A DNA stretch of 64,000 nt, taken from Larix kaempferi. Its lineage: Eukaryota > Streptophyta > Pinopsida > Pinales > Pinaceae. Position 1 is the first letter of the stretch. Each line of letters begins with the position of its first letter. A program made the translations under genes and the position numbers. Positions 12,001-21,944 of this stretch are shown here, piece after piece. The notes under the pieces were generated by a model. It made no database searches and had not been told where the DNA came from. It saw nothing but the letters and a program-made list of their open reading frames with translations. The stretch lies in contig BSBM01000904.1 in NCBI GenBank assembly GCA_027924585.1, positions 21,227,001-21,291,000 on the forward strand, written 5' to 3'.

Positions 12001-13108
12001 TTACAGGGAATGGGAAAGTTATGTGAGTTTACTAAATAATGCAGGCATTCGCATCAATTCGGAGGATGACATTGTGGTTTGGACGGGTAATGAGTCTACT
12101 GGTAAGGTTACGACAGCCTCTGCCTACAGGTATATGATAAAAAGAAAGTGCATATTTCCCTGTCATTAGTGGTATCGCGTAATTTGGTATTGGCCCATAG
12201 CATTAAAAATTAAGTGTTTTACTTGGTTTATGCTTTCGGATAAGCTTAAAACTTGGGACAATTTGTTATTATTGGGCTGGAATGGGCCAAACCTGTGTAT
12301 CATTTGCAAAAATAATGCAGAAACTGTATCTCACCTGTTCATTGATTACTATTTCGCTCAAGCTCTCTGGAGGAGGATCTATCAGAATTATGGCATTTCA
12401 GAGATTTGGGGAGGAGGCAGTGTTGAAGCAGGTTTACACTCGTGGATCAAAAAGTGTAAGTCTCATCCTACTCTCCCTGTATTTATTTGTTGGCATATCT
12501 GGAGGGTTAGAAACAAAGCCCTATTTTAAAATCATGTTCCATTTCTGGATGGTACTTTTATGTCTGTATTGAGGCAGTATGTGAAGCACGTGACCTCTGA
12601 TGTGGAACCTGTGAAGCGGAATATAGGACATTTTAGTCTCTCCTTCAATGAACCTGTTCTTATGTTGGATGGTGTTGCAAATTCAGGGATCTATGGAGCA
12701 GGGGGAGTTATCTTTCTCAACTCTGAACATTATTTCAATCTTAGGCTAAAATGTGGGATTGGCACGAGTATGAGAGCAGAACTATTAGCATTATGGTGTG
12801 TTCTTCGTGTGGCGAATCACTTTGGACTGGATCAGGTTAACATCTTTGGTGACTCCCGTGTCACTATTAAATGGGCTAGAGGAGAATTTGGGTTAAATGT
12901 TTTGAACTTAGCAAGCTGGTGCAATAGGATACAATCTGAGCTGAAATCTTTTAATAAAACTTCTCTTCAGCATATTTATCGGGAATATAATTCACAGGTA
13001 GATCAACTATCTAAGCAAGCCTTAGAGGGTGAGGAAGGTCTTTTACTATGGGATGAGTACTGTGAAGATATTTTGATTGACTTAGGCTCCCTGTACTTTC
13101 TGCATTAA
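9017..13108 (+). pseudogene. LINE copy 3 ORF2 (endonuclease, RT, zf-RVT, RNase H) with eight in-frame stops
   Basis: The 1,363-codon frame plus terminal TAA runs without a frameshift. The APE-like endonuclease starts at once (SLNIRGLG; GDLNFTRMA; MSDHWPIFL, with the catalytic SDH). RT follows: KSPGPDGWPVELF, KMDLEKAYDRVNWDFL, RGIRQGCSLSPLL, FVDDVLVAG. Then come a thumb, zf-RVT (CIICKNNAETVSHLFID) and RNase H with all four acidic residues (MLDGVA, MRAELLAL, FGDSRVTI, SQVDQLSK). In-frame stops are at 9122 (TAA), 9317 (TAG), 9449 (TAG), 11345 (TAA), 11684 (TAG), 11825 (TAG), 12167 (TAG) and 12527 (TAA). Against copy 2 these replace Glu, Gln and Trp in several cases. The RT itself lies in an uninterrupted stretch (9452-11344). 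Confidence 0.93.
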
Positions 13109-13258
13109 GCTTTCCTGTTTATCTATTTTTGAGGATCTGGAATCTCTACTATGAGGATGATATGTAATTATGAACTATGCAATTCATATTTTGGAGGAAG
13201 CTACTCTGTATGCTTATCATGTACTATTTGATTCAGTTTTTGAATAACAACAGTATGC

Positions 13259-13278
13259 TTTTTTCCGCGGGAAAAAAA
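13259..13278 (+). other. LINE copy 3 3'-terminal hairpin
   Basis: TTTTTTCC (13259-13266) can pair perfectly with GGAAAAAA (13270-13277) around a GCG loop. It is the counterpart of the hairpins ending copies 1 and 2 and lies directly before the right target-site duplication. Confidence 0.7.
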
Positions 13279-13293
13279 GGGTTAAAAATTATT
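13277..13293 (+). repeat. Target-site duplication, right copy, LINE copy 3
   Basis: AAGGGTTAAAAATTATT, identical to 6751-6767. Its first two As merge with the element's terminal A-run, so the exact edge is uncertain by a base or two. Confidence 0.85.
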
Positions 13294-13515
13294 GACCTAA
13301 AGTATCTTAAGAATCTTCTTGCCATGGGTGACTCAACTATTGTCATAAAACATATAAACGATCCCTCCATTCCATTTGATGACAAACTCACTAGATCATT
13401 GCTTAGAGTAGAAATGAAGGCAAGCTGATATAGAACTATTGAATATTAACACTTTCTCATAAAGCTCAACCGCTAGGTTGATCGAATCGCCAATGCAAAC
13501 TCTAAGGGTAAAAAG
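13280..13515 (+). pseudogene. Old retroelement RNase H, right half
   Basis: Directly right of LINE copy 3 a reading frame gives KIIDLKYLKNLLAMGDSTIV, then VIKHINDPS and, after a stop (about 13426), a VDRIANANSKG-like end. This matches the third (GDS) and fourth (D..AN) acidic motifs of a retroelement RNase H. With the left half (6640-6767) it forms one domain in continuous frame across the target site. The type (WGLG, TNNQAE-like) resembles the RNase H of the - strand LINE at 28300-34250 rather than copies 1-3. Confidence 0.6.
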
Positions 13516-14909
13516 GGGACTTCCTTCTTCCCCATTCCATAGTTATTCAACTTGGTAAAATAAAAAATTTACATGTCCTCCATGTTTCAAAGGTCTCATA
13601 ATGGAGCCAGAATTTAATTGAACATGATAAGAATATTTCCCTCTCACACTTCTGCATTAATGAGGAGTCGACATAATCAATTGAAGATGGATTTGAAGTT
13701 TAATGCATGTGGGATAATGGCCTTGTTCATTGTTGGTTGTTTGGAAAATGCCATTGGCACCTTGGATGCTAGCTTGTAGGGGATTCCACTCAGGTTTAGA
13801 ACTATAATAAGATTTAGAACCTCTCAATGTCTCTCTATTTATAAATTTGAAAATTCCTTCAATTCGCCCAAGTCTTGTTGTCTAGGCCAATTTTTGGATT
13901 ATGATTTGAGTACATGTGAAAATTTTGGTTAAGATTTTCATTCCTTTTCTCTCTCCATTTAGTGGTGATATGGTACTTCTTTGTTCCAAGACATAGGATT
14001 TGTGAATAACTTCTTTTCTCCTTGCACTCAATGGGAAATTAACACTTATGTGCTACATGAATGGTTTGCTTGCATTGAAAATTTGTTATAGGATTACTGT
14101 GAAATATTGTCCTTGGAACTAGCTCTGTTGTGGATATATATTAGGGTTGTTGAGAGCATAATTAACATTTACTATGGAACTCAATTTCTATGTTTTGTGA
14201 CCATGGCTATTTGAAGAACCTTGAATCTGTCATAGAGTGGATTGTTTGCATTGGAAAAGGTTTTTTGGGTACTTACTGTGATTTTTTTGTTTCCTTGGAC
14301 CGAGGTCTGTTGTGGAACCTCATTAGGAATTTTGAGAGCTTAATTTTCATTGAAAAAGGATTTCCCCCCATTTTATTGGGATCACAGACAACTTAGGCAA
14401 CCATTCCTTCTTGGGGTGATTCCCATTATGTGAAACACATGACCTTCATATGGTATTGAGAAGAAATGAGGAGATGATAATAGATAACATTGAATGCCAA
14501 TTTTCTTAGTTATAGGTAAGAAGAGGAGATTTATAATAGTGGATATTTTGTGATAATGGAGACCATTCTCCAACAAAATAGACAAATCCAAGCATTGGAA
14601 GCTGAGTGCAATCTTCTTTGGCACATGTTTACAAAATTGAGTATTAAAGGTTCATAGTATGCAGTTTCAAATTTCAAAATGTCAATGGGATCAATACGAG
14701 GAGGGATCAAATGAGGAAGAGAGAGTATAGACATCAACTTCCTAAAAAGGTGGACATGGATGGAATGAACATGGTGAAGTCTCATCCTTCACCCATCAGA
14801 GAGGAGGAATACTATAGTAAACTTGTGTTTCATTAAGCCTAGTTTTTTACATGTTTAAAAAAAGAGAATTTATTTTTTTAAAGTTTTTTTAATAAGATAC
14901 ATAATAGTA
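13516..14909. other. Gene-free stretch
   Basis: No supportable coding sequence. Two imperfect copies of a roughly 130-190-bp segment lie at about 14060-14170 and 14230-14350, sharing GGTTTGCTTGCATTGAAAA-like and CTCTGTTGTGGA-like blocks. The rest is AT-rich with no recognised signal. Confidence 0.35.
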
Positions 14910-16429
14910 AGAAATCATGGACATTCAAAATATTTACATAGTGAAACTTCTACTAACAAACACCATTAATTATGCATAAAGAGATAAAATGAGGGAGATT
15001 ATGCTTGAGATCCACCTCCACACACACTCGAAGATTAGTCTTGAGAGAGTTTTGATGACTATCTAGAATAATAACTTATTGAATTTATGGGAAAATAGGT
15101 CAACACATGGATGCAAATCAACTGGAATGAAAAAAATCAATCAATAAGGGTAATATGATTGGTCATAGTTATCAAGATTTAAATCCAATTGCCATGACTA
15201 AACATAAATATGACTACCAATGATATTCCAAGTACCAAAATGTAACACATGGCAATTTTTACTATCAAAATTAAATAAAATGATAACATACCTAGATACC
15301 AACTTTGGTATGAATTCAAATAAATCCCTTTAGCCTCCTCCCAGTTTACTAAACACCATTGTTTAGATGCTACTTCATCAGGCATCTTACAAAGGAAAAA
15401 TATATACACCCCTTGGTATCTAGATATGATATGCCCTTAAAAATACTCTTTATTGTCTGTAAGGAAAACATTAACGTCATTTGAGTCCAATTATGGCTTG
15501 GGAATCATAGAATCTTAAGCATTTGGGGGAAACTCAATTCTCTCTCCTTGGAAATCTACGCTAGTTTCTTGGAATTGCCTTGAAAGGCAAATTTTGCTTC
15601 CTCTCTACCCTCAATAAAAAGAATAAGGGAACCGGTTGGTGGGACAAACCCCACTTCAAGGGAGGGCTTTCCAAGTGCAACAATTATCTACACATCCTCC
15701 AAATCTTAACCGAGGCTCACCACTAGCTCATCCTCTCTCGTGAAATTTTTTCCTTGATATGGAAGATGAGACCACTCTTTTGAATCCTTTGAGGCCTTAG
15801 GATTCAATATCTTAGAGAATTTAGTATTGAAAGAGTGCATCACCGCTTTCACCAAACCATCACCAATGGAGTTGTTTAAGGCAATATACTATGCTAGATC
15901 ACGCTTACTAGATTTATTACACTATTGGTAAACATTGTTCTCACCCTGTATAAAATTCTAGATCTTGTCTTTAAAAAAATTCCCTCACTTCATAATCCTT
16001 AACCCTAGAGTTTTTGTTGAACTGAAAACCCTGACCATTAGCTAAACAAACCACTAGTGTACTTGATTTTTCCACGTCCAAAACTACTGTATCAGTACAA
16101 ATTGCAAAATCTAACACCCTTGCCTCCTAAATCCATACATTTTCTTGTAGAAAAATAGAACACCCTTTTTGCACCAAAATATAGCCATGTACTTGCAAGA
16201 AAATCTAGTGCCCAATCCATTAATACCTATACAAGTAATTAAATATGTATATACTATATGGTAGCACCAGGTCCCGTACAACTCCCCCTTGTATTGGAAA
16301 ATGATTGCATGTCTGCACAACCATCCAAACAACCATTGTCTCTCTCTCCCCACAATGACTCTCTTCCTCTCCATGCCACTTATTTTCTCTAGATACCTTA
16401 TTCACATGTATGCTTTATTGTTAAGATCC

Positions 16430-16770
16430 TTATTTGAAAAATGTGCTTTTAACATTCATTTGATGGGTGTTGCATCTAAACTAAGATGGAAGTGGAACAC
16501 AAGTCTAATGGTTTTCATTTATGCCATTGCTGCAAAAGTCTTTTGATAGTCAATACCTTATCTCCATGAAAAGCCTTTGTGACTATCTGGGCATTGTATT
16601 TGTCAATTGTGCTATCTTCCATGTACTTTGTTTGAAATACCCACAAACAATGGGTTTCTTCCGAGTTGGAAGATCAATGAGCTCCTAAGTTAGATTACAT
16701 ATGAGGGAATCATAGTTTGTCTACATTGCTTCTACCCACTCCATGATGGGAATGCTTCACTCACAAAATT
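16430..16770 (-). pseudogene. Copia reverse transcriptase N-terminal fragment (copy A)
   Basis: Read on the - strand with several stops, this gives EWVEAM, ELIDLPTRKKPIVCGYF and, further on, a K(A/D)F-like block ending CNTHQMNVKSTF. These correspond to the conserved start of the copia RT (EW..AM, W.LV.LP...K.IG.KW, and H.MDVK.AFL). Similarity stops after MNVKSTF, so the rest of the RT, including YVDD, is absent or unreadable. Stops interrupt it about every 20-30 codons. Confidence 0.65.
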
Positions 16771-17034
16771 TGGTTATGAAAAATGATGCTAAATTCACTA
16801 CTTCTTGATGAGGGGGTCACTTATCCAATTTTTTGTTTAACTTCCATTTTAGTTTTCATAATCTTATTAATCAAATAAGTTCAATACAGTTTTCTAGTGG
16901 TTCATTTTTAATACTCTTTTCTCCTTAAGATAGTTGAATTTTAAAATTTAGTCCCTCTTCTTCTTTGATATCTCTCTTGATATTCTGAGATACATCTTCC
17001 TTTATAGTTATTAACATAAGTTTTGACTCCAAAA

Positions 17035-17420
17035 ATTCTTCAAAAGACTACATTTCTTCTCTTGTATATATTTTTGGTTTGTAGGATCAAATTGTACCCA
17101 AGAATAATGCATTTTATGCTCTTTCCCTTTTTATTTCGACAAAAAATGGATATATGTTGTGCTCTAAAATATTCTCAAGTACTTTATAGTGGGCTTCCTT
17201 CCCAATAACATTTCTTCAAGTGTGGCACTCTCCAAAGCTTATTTTGGTGCCTTACTGAGTAAATACACCACTATAGACACATCCTGAGTGCAACACTTCT
17301 TATCCATGTCCATGCTTTTTAATGTCACACCTCATCATTTTTCAAATAATATGTTTCTTTTGTTTTTCCACCTAGTTCTGTTGTGGTGTATAACAAGCTG
17401 TAAATTTCCATTATAATCAA
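17035..17420 (-). pseudogene. Copia integrase C-terminal fragment (copy A)
   Basis: The - strand reads VIHHNRTRWKNKRNILFEK, then CCTQDVSIVVYLLSKAPK, TLEEMLLGRKPTIKYLRIF and KGKSIKCIILGYN. This is the C-terminal half of a copia integrase (NG..ERKNRT, A..YL.NR.P, TP.E...G.KP...HLR.FG, K....FLGY). It lies upstream of the RT fragment in the same strand, which is the copia order. Several stops and frameshifts are present. Confidence 0.65.
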
Positions 17421-19404
17421 TATTTAGACAAAATATACCTCAACTCAAATTTAGCAAATATTCCTAGTTACATTCTCTATTATATCTTTGAAATTCTTGA
17501 AATACTAAAAACATTTAGATTTATGATTGCTGAAGAATACCTACATATTTTATGAATAATCATCAACAATCAATATAAAAATTTGATCCAATAACATAAA
17601 AATTTGATCCCATTAAAATATTTTTGAAAAAGACCACACAAATGGAATTTGAAGCAACTAAATTTTGTAAATTTTTTGAATAAATTTTCAAAATATATAC
17701 TGAATCCATTTATATACATTCACAAACACAATTTAAATAAATTCAAATTCATTAAAAAAAATACCAAATTATGATTAAAAACTTACATAATTTAATTTTA
17801 TGTCTAACTAAACAATACTTTCTACCATCTTCAATACTTTTTACCATCTTTTATATCAAACTCAACTTCAGTTTTGTTTTGTAATATCTAATTAATTGAA
17901 AGAAAAATCTTTATTTTTTTATTTCTAAAAATAATTTTTGAAGATTTTAAACTTTCACATTTTTCATTATTATAAATAAGGGTAACTATATCCTTATCTT
18001 TTATGTCTATGGTATGTACTATTTTAATGTGGTCTTTTAACTTTTCAAATTAGTCTTTTGTCATGATCATACATATATTTTTATATTATAGTCATTTCAA
18101 ATATCTTTATATCTTTCTATTTGTTGGTGTTGACCTCTATAGATATTTCTTTTGGTAATATATATTTATGAATATATCTTTCTCTTCGCTGATGTTGACA
18201 TATTTATGGGTATATCTTTTGGTGTTGACATATTTATAAGATATTTTTTTGACATCTTCCTCCCTTTTCATAGTTTGAAACATGCACCATTCCCAACCTG
18301 TCTTTGATTGGCATTATAATATGCATTATAATATGAATATCAAATTGTTTGTTATACATTCATTTTTTTTATCATTGCTGAATAAGTACTTAAAATTTCA
18401 TAACAGAGTTGGCATGTTTCTCATTTTGTTTATTATTAGTTATGATAGTTTTTAATTTACAGAATTTTAAAAAAAAGTTGGTTATAATTCTCAAATTCTG
18501 AAATTTTGGGTGATGGTATGAATCTGTTTCTACCATCATTATCATTATTAAAACACAATTAAATTCAAAATTTGCAAAATAAATAATGCCGAAAGCTCCT
18601 TGTCCCGACCAAATCGTCTAATTTTTAAACAACTCCTTTAATACTAATCCTTTAAATAATCCTTTTATTAATTTTAATATTTTAATCTTTATATTTTCAA
18701 CATAAATACCATTATATAATTTTAATTTTTTTAATAATTAATTTAATTTAAATTTAAATTTTATAATTATTTTAAATTAAAAAATAACAATATGTTTAAA
18801 AAATATAAAAAAATTCAAATAATTTCTCAAACGATCGAGCATTTCTAATTATGACTAATACAGTTCACCAACATGGATATTTCCAGAGAAACTCAATGCA
18901 AGAAAATAATGTACAACTCACAAATTTAATCTAGAAAAATAATGTATAACACAGAAATTTATTCTAGAAAAACCTAATATGGAAAAAATCCAATTCAAAC
19001 TGGTTTGCTCAACTCTCTGTTTTGATTTATTATCAAAGAAATATCAATTACAAAGATATACTATTTTTTTTTCCTCTTTTTTAATTTCTCTTCCAATCTG
19101 AGTACTTTTTAGAACATCTATAGACTTTGGTTTCTTGATTATTTTCTTTGTAAATGTTTATAAATGCTTATTTTTTACAAATACCATAAAATAAATCTTG
19201 ACATTATACTTGTTTCATCTTTTTACAATTTAGAAAAAACACTTTCTGATACTAAGTCTTCATATATCATCATAATTGCGGGCATATAACATAGTCCCTT
19301 TCATTCATGATGATACATTTTAAATCTCCATTGTTTCAATGGCTAATTCACTTCCACCACGCGGTTTCTCTGATGTAGCTCTGTAAATTAATCCCGCAGT
19401 CTTG

Positions 19405-21944
19405 GGAGGAAATCAGTCCCCCAGTTAGCATCTCTGGAACATATTAAAAAAGTGTTTCTTTGATCAAATATCTATTATGGAATTTGATATTTTTGTTATG
19501 AAATTTGATATTTTTCTTATGGAATTTGATATTTGTGTCTGTTATCTTGTTATTCTATTTGTGGCATATTTGTGGCAGCAATATTTATTATTTGTTTGAG
19601 AAAATGATCGTGTACTAATTAATAATAATAATTATTATTATCATCTATTTTTAAGGTGTGGGACAAGGGATATAAGGAAATATATGTTCTTAACTATTAA
19701 GCTTATTATCTATTTTTAAGGGCTGGGACAAAGGATATAAGAAAACACATGTTCTTAACCATTAAGCCTACTCAAGCTGTAAAATAAGAAAGTGCCTTAC
19801 AAATTATTTAGTAATATATTTACATAAAATACAAATGACAGAGTATCAATGATTTGGTAGAAAAAAAACCCAAAATCAAGAAAATGTAATGATATGCTCA
19901 ACCATCTTCCATTCTGATGAGTGCTTTTATCATTGGGGCTTCAAGTACTCTATCAATTTCTAGAATGCATTCCTTGGACACCAGTTTTCTTTGTATGAGC
20001 ATCCTCATTTTACAGGTTAGCTATGGTTGCTTTCTCATTAGTTTTAGGTTCCTTTGTCATTGGAATAGTCTTTTAAATATCTCCATTCACTATCATTATG
20101 TTCATTTTCGCTATGTGCATAGCTTGTCTACAATCATCAATTGATTCTAAGCTTGGGGTATTCTTTTGCAAATTGATTCTAAGCTTGGGTATTCTTTTTC
20201 AAGTTACTTGTAAATGGGTACAAGGATTTTGTTTGGGAAATCATTGCCCACTTGTAGCATGATATTTCTATTGCATTCTTGAGAGGGCAAAATAATTCGG
20301 TAGGAAGATTGTAGCCCTATATTGTTGAATTCTTACTGTTGTTTTCATGCATGAGAATCATGATTTTGTTATGGAGAAGTTGTTGCCAGCTTTGGTAAGT
20401 TTTGTGTGCATTTTAACTGCATTGAAGTTTAGTGATATATGTGGGAAAACGCTGCTAGCAGAGGCATGTTTTTTGTTGCCTGGTATTTGCGTTGAAATTA
20501 ATAATGGATATGGGCAACTCATTGCTAGCTTAGCTTGGGAGAATTGTATCCCTATGTTTTGGACTTGGAATACATAGATCCTCATGGATAGTTTGATGCC
20601 TAGATTAGGTGGCCTATTTGCATTGCATTTGTATTGGAAACTAAGCAAATTAAAATGGCATTTTGATCCCCATAGTGGATTGTCTATTGCCTAGGAAGAT
20701 AAACGATTTCCTTATGATATTTGATTTCCATAATGTGCAACCAGTTGTCACAGTGGATTGTCTATTGCCTAGGAAGATAAACGATTTCCTTATGGTATTT
20801 GATTTCCATAATGTGCAACCAGTTGTCATTATGTTTCAATTGGAAGTTAATGAACTGTATGGATGCTTTAAATCCCATACCAATCAAAATAATTGCATTG
20901 CATGTGTGTTCATTAGAGTAATTTGTATGGACTGCGATGTGTAATTGTGGGCAACCCTTTGGCATTTATGAATGGATGAGTAAATTGGATTTGTAGTGTA
21001 AATGAAAACTCAACACTTTGGAAATGTAAGTATCGATGAAGAGAAGCAAATCCTTAAAGGGAAATTCCATGCTCAACGTGGGCAGCCTTTGCTCTCTAAG
21101 TATGATAAGTTTATTGTAACACTTGAAAGTTTGGAAGCCTGTTGCCTATCCTTTTGCCTGGTGAGTATGAGAAGTTTAGTGTCACATTTGAATCATCTTA
21201 ATTAGTATATTTCTTTTGTTTTTACATTGTAAACAAAATGTTTGATAACGAGTCTTAGCAAGAATAATATGTTTTCACACTTATTGTGTTCACAAAGTGT
21301 TTGAAGCAATAACTGTTCGTGAGTCCTTGTTTTGACCCAGAGCACTTTAAGGGTAGTATGCCTCTATGATGGCATCATGTGGGTTGAAAATTCATAGTAA
21401 AGGTTTACTCTTGAACATCATTAACTAAGCACCAATCTTTCTCCTTTAAATGGTTCAACCCTAAAGTATTAAGGGACTAGTTAATTTTTCTTTCATTATG
21501 TTGGAGGGAATAACTTGTTCTATATCCTTTAAAAAAAATCAAGACCCGATGTTTATGGTTTCTTGGTTGGAAACATATCTTAGTTTTAATCTATACACTT
21601 TACTTATTGTATTTGGCTTTAAAAAAATTTAGCTCTATTTTGATCGATTAGAATATGGGTACGTTACATGAACCACTTGCTTGTACTAACAAAACCTAAA
21701 CTATTCCTCACTCCAACACCAACAACATTGGACCTTGATTCACCAACACTAAAGCCACTAAGTAAAGGACCTATTTTCCTTGAAACATTGCTAACCCTAA
21801 GGCATGAATTAGAGGCAATGAAGGTGCCACTAGCCCCCAGAAAATTGGAAGGAGGAGGGGATAAACCACTATCCTCTCTTTCCCCATCACCCAGGCATGA
21901 CTTTTGAAGATGCAAATATCTAATTAGGTAATCATGATCTTGTC
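19405..21944. other. Gene-free stretch with short tandem duplications
   Basis: No convincing gene. Short local duplications include a roughly 65-bp unit (about 19643 and 19708), a roughly 33-bp unit (about 20140-20200) and a 78-bp unit (20675-20752, 20753-20830). Open frames here are short and show no recognisable domain. Confidence 0.4.
20675..20830 (+). repeat. 78-bp tandem duplication
   Basis: Two nearly identical 78-bp units starting GTGGATTGTCTATTGCC. The length is a multiple of three, so a short open frame repeats a 26-residue block (VDCLLPRKINDFLM and onward). No protein family is recognised. Confidence 0.7.

Larger units (their letters stand above)
6768..13276 (+). mobile_element. 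Full-length L1-type LINE (copy 3)
   Basis: A 6.5-kb non-LTR retrotransposon bounded by a perfect 17-bp direct repeat. In order: 5' UTR of about 660 bp, ORF1 (DUF4283-like plus a degenerate zinc knuckle), ORF2 (endonuclease, RT, zf-RVT, RNase H), a 3' UTR of about 170 bp and a terminal hairpin/A-run. Both ORFs are broken by stops and ORF1 also by a frameshift, so the copy is not autonomous. It inserted into an older RNase H sequence. The first bases of the element form a small inverted repeat (TTGTTG-TAG-CAACAA, 6767-6781). Confidence 0.92.
14910..19404 (-). mobile_element. Decayed Ty1/copia-related element, copy A
   Basis: About 4.5 kb that recurs as copy B (21945-26300) and, for its right part (about 18840-19404), at about 34340-35270. 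Two pol fragments on the - strand identify it: an integrase C-terminus and an RT N-terminus. The segment right of about 17450 is very AT-rich with no readable coding. LTRs could not be defined. The shared right edge is an ATTAATCCCGCAGTC block at about 19390-19404 and 35249-35263. Confidence 0.6.

Noticed and set aside
9017-13108. Reassigned UAG/UAA code as the cause of the in-frame stops
   Set aside because: The organism is a land plant, the BELL gene uses a normal TGA stop, and the sister copies have Trp, Gln or Glu at different stops. Mutation explains it better.
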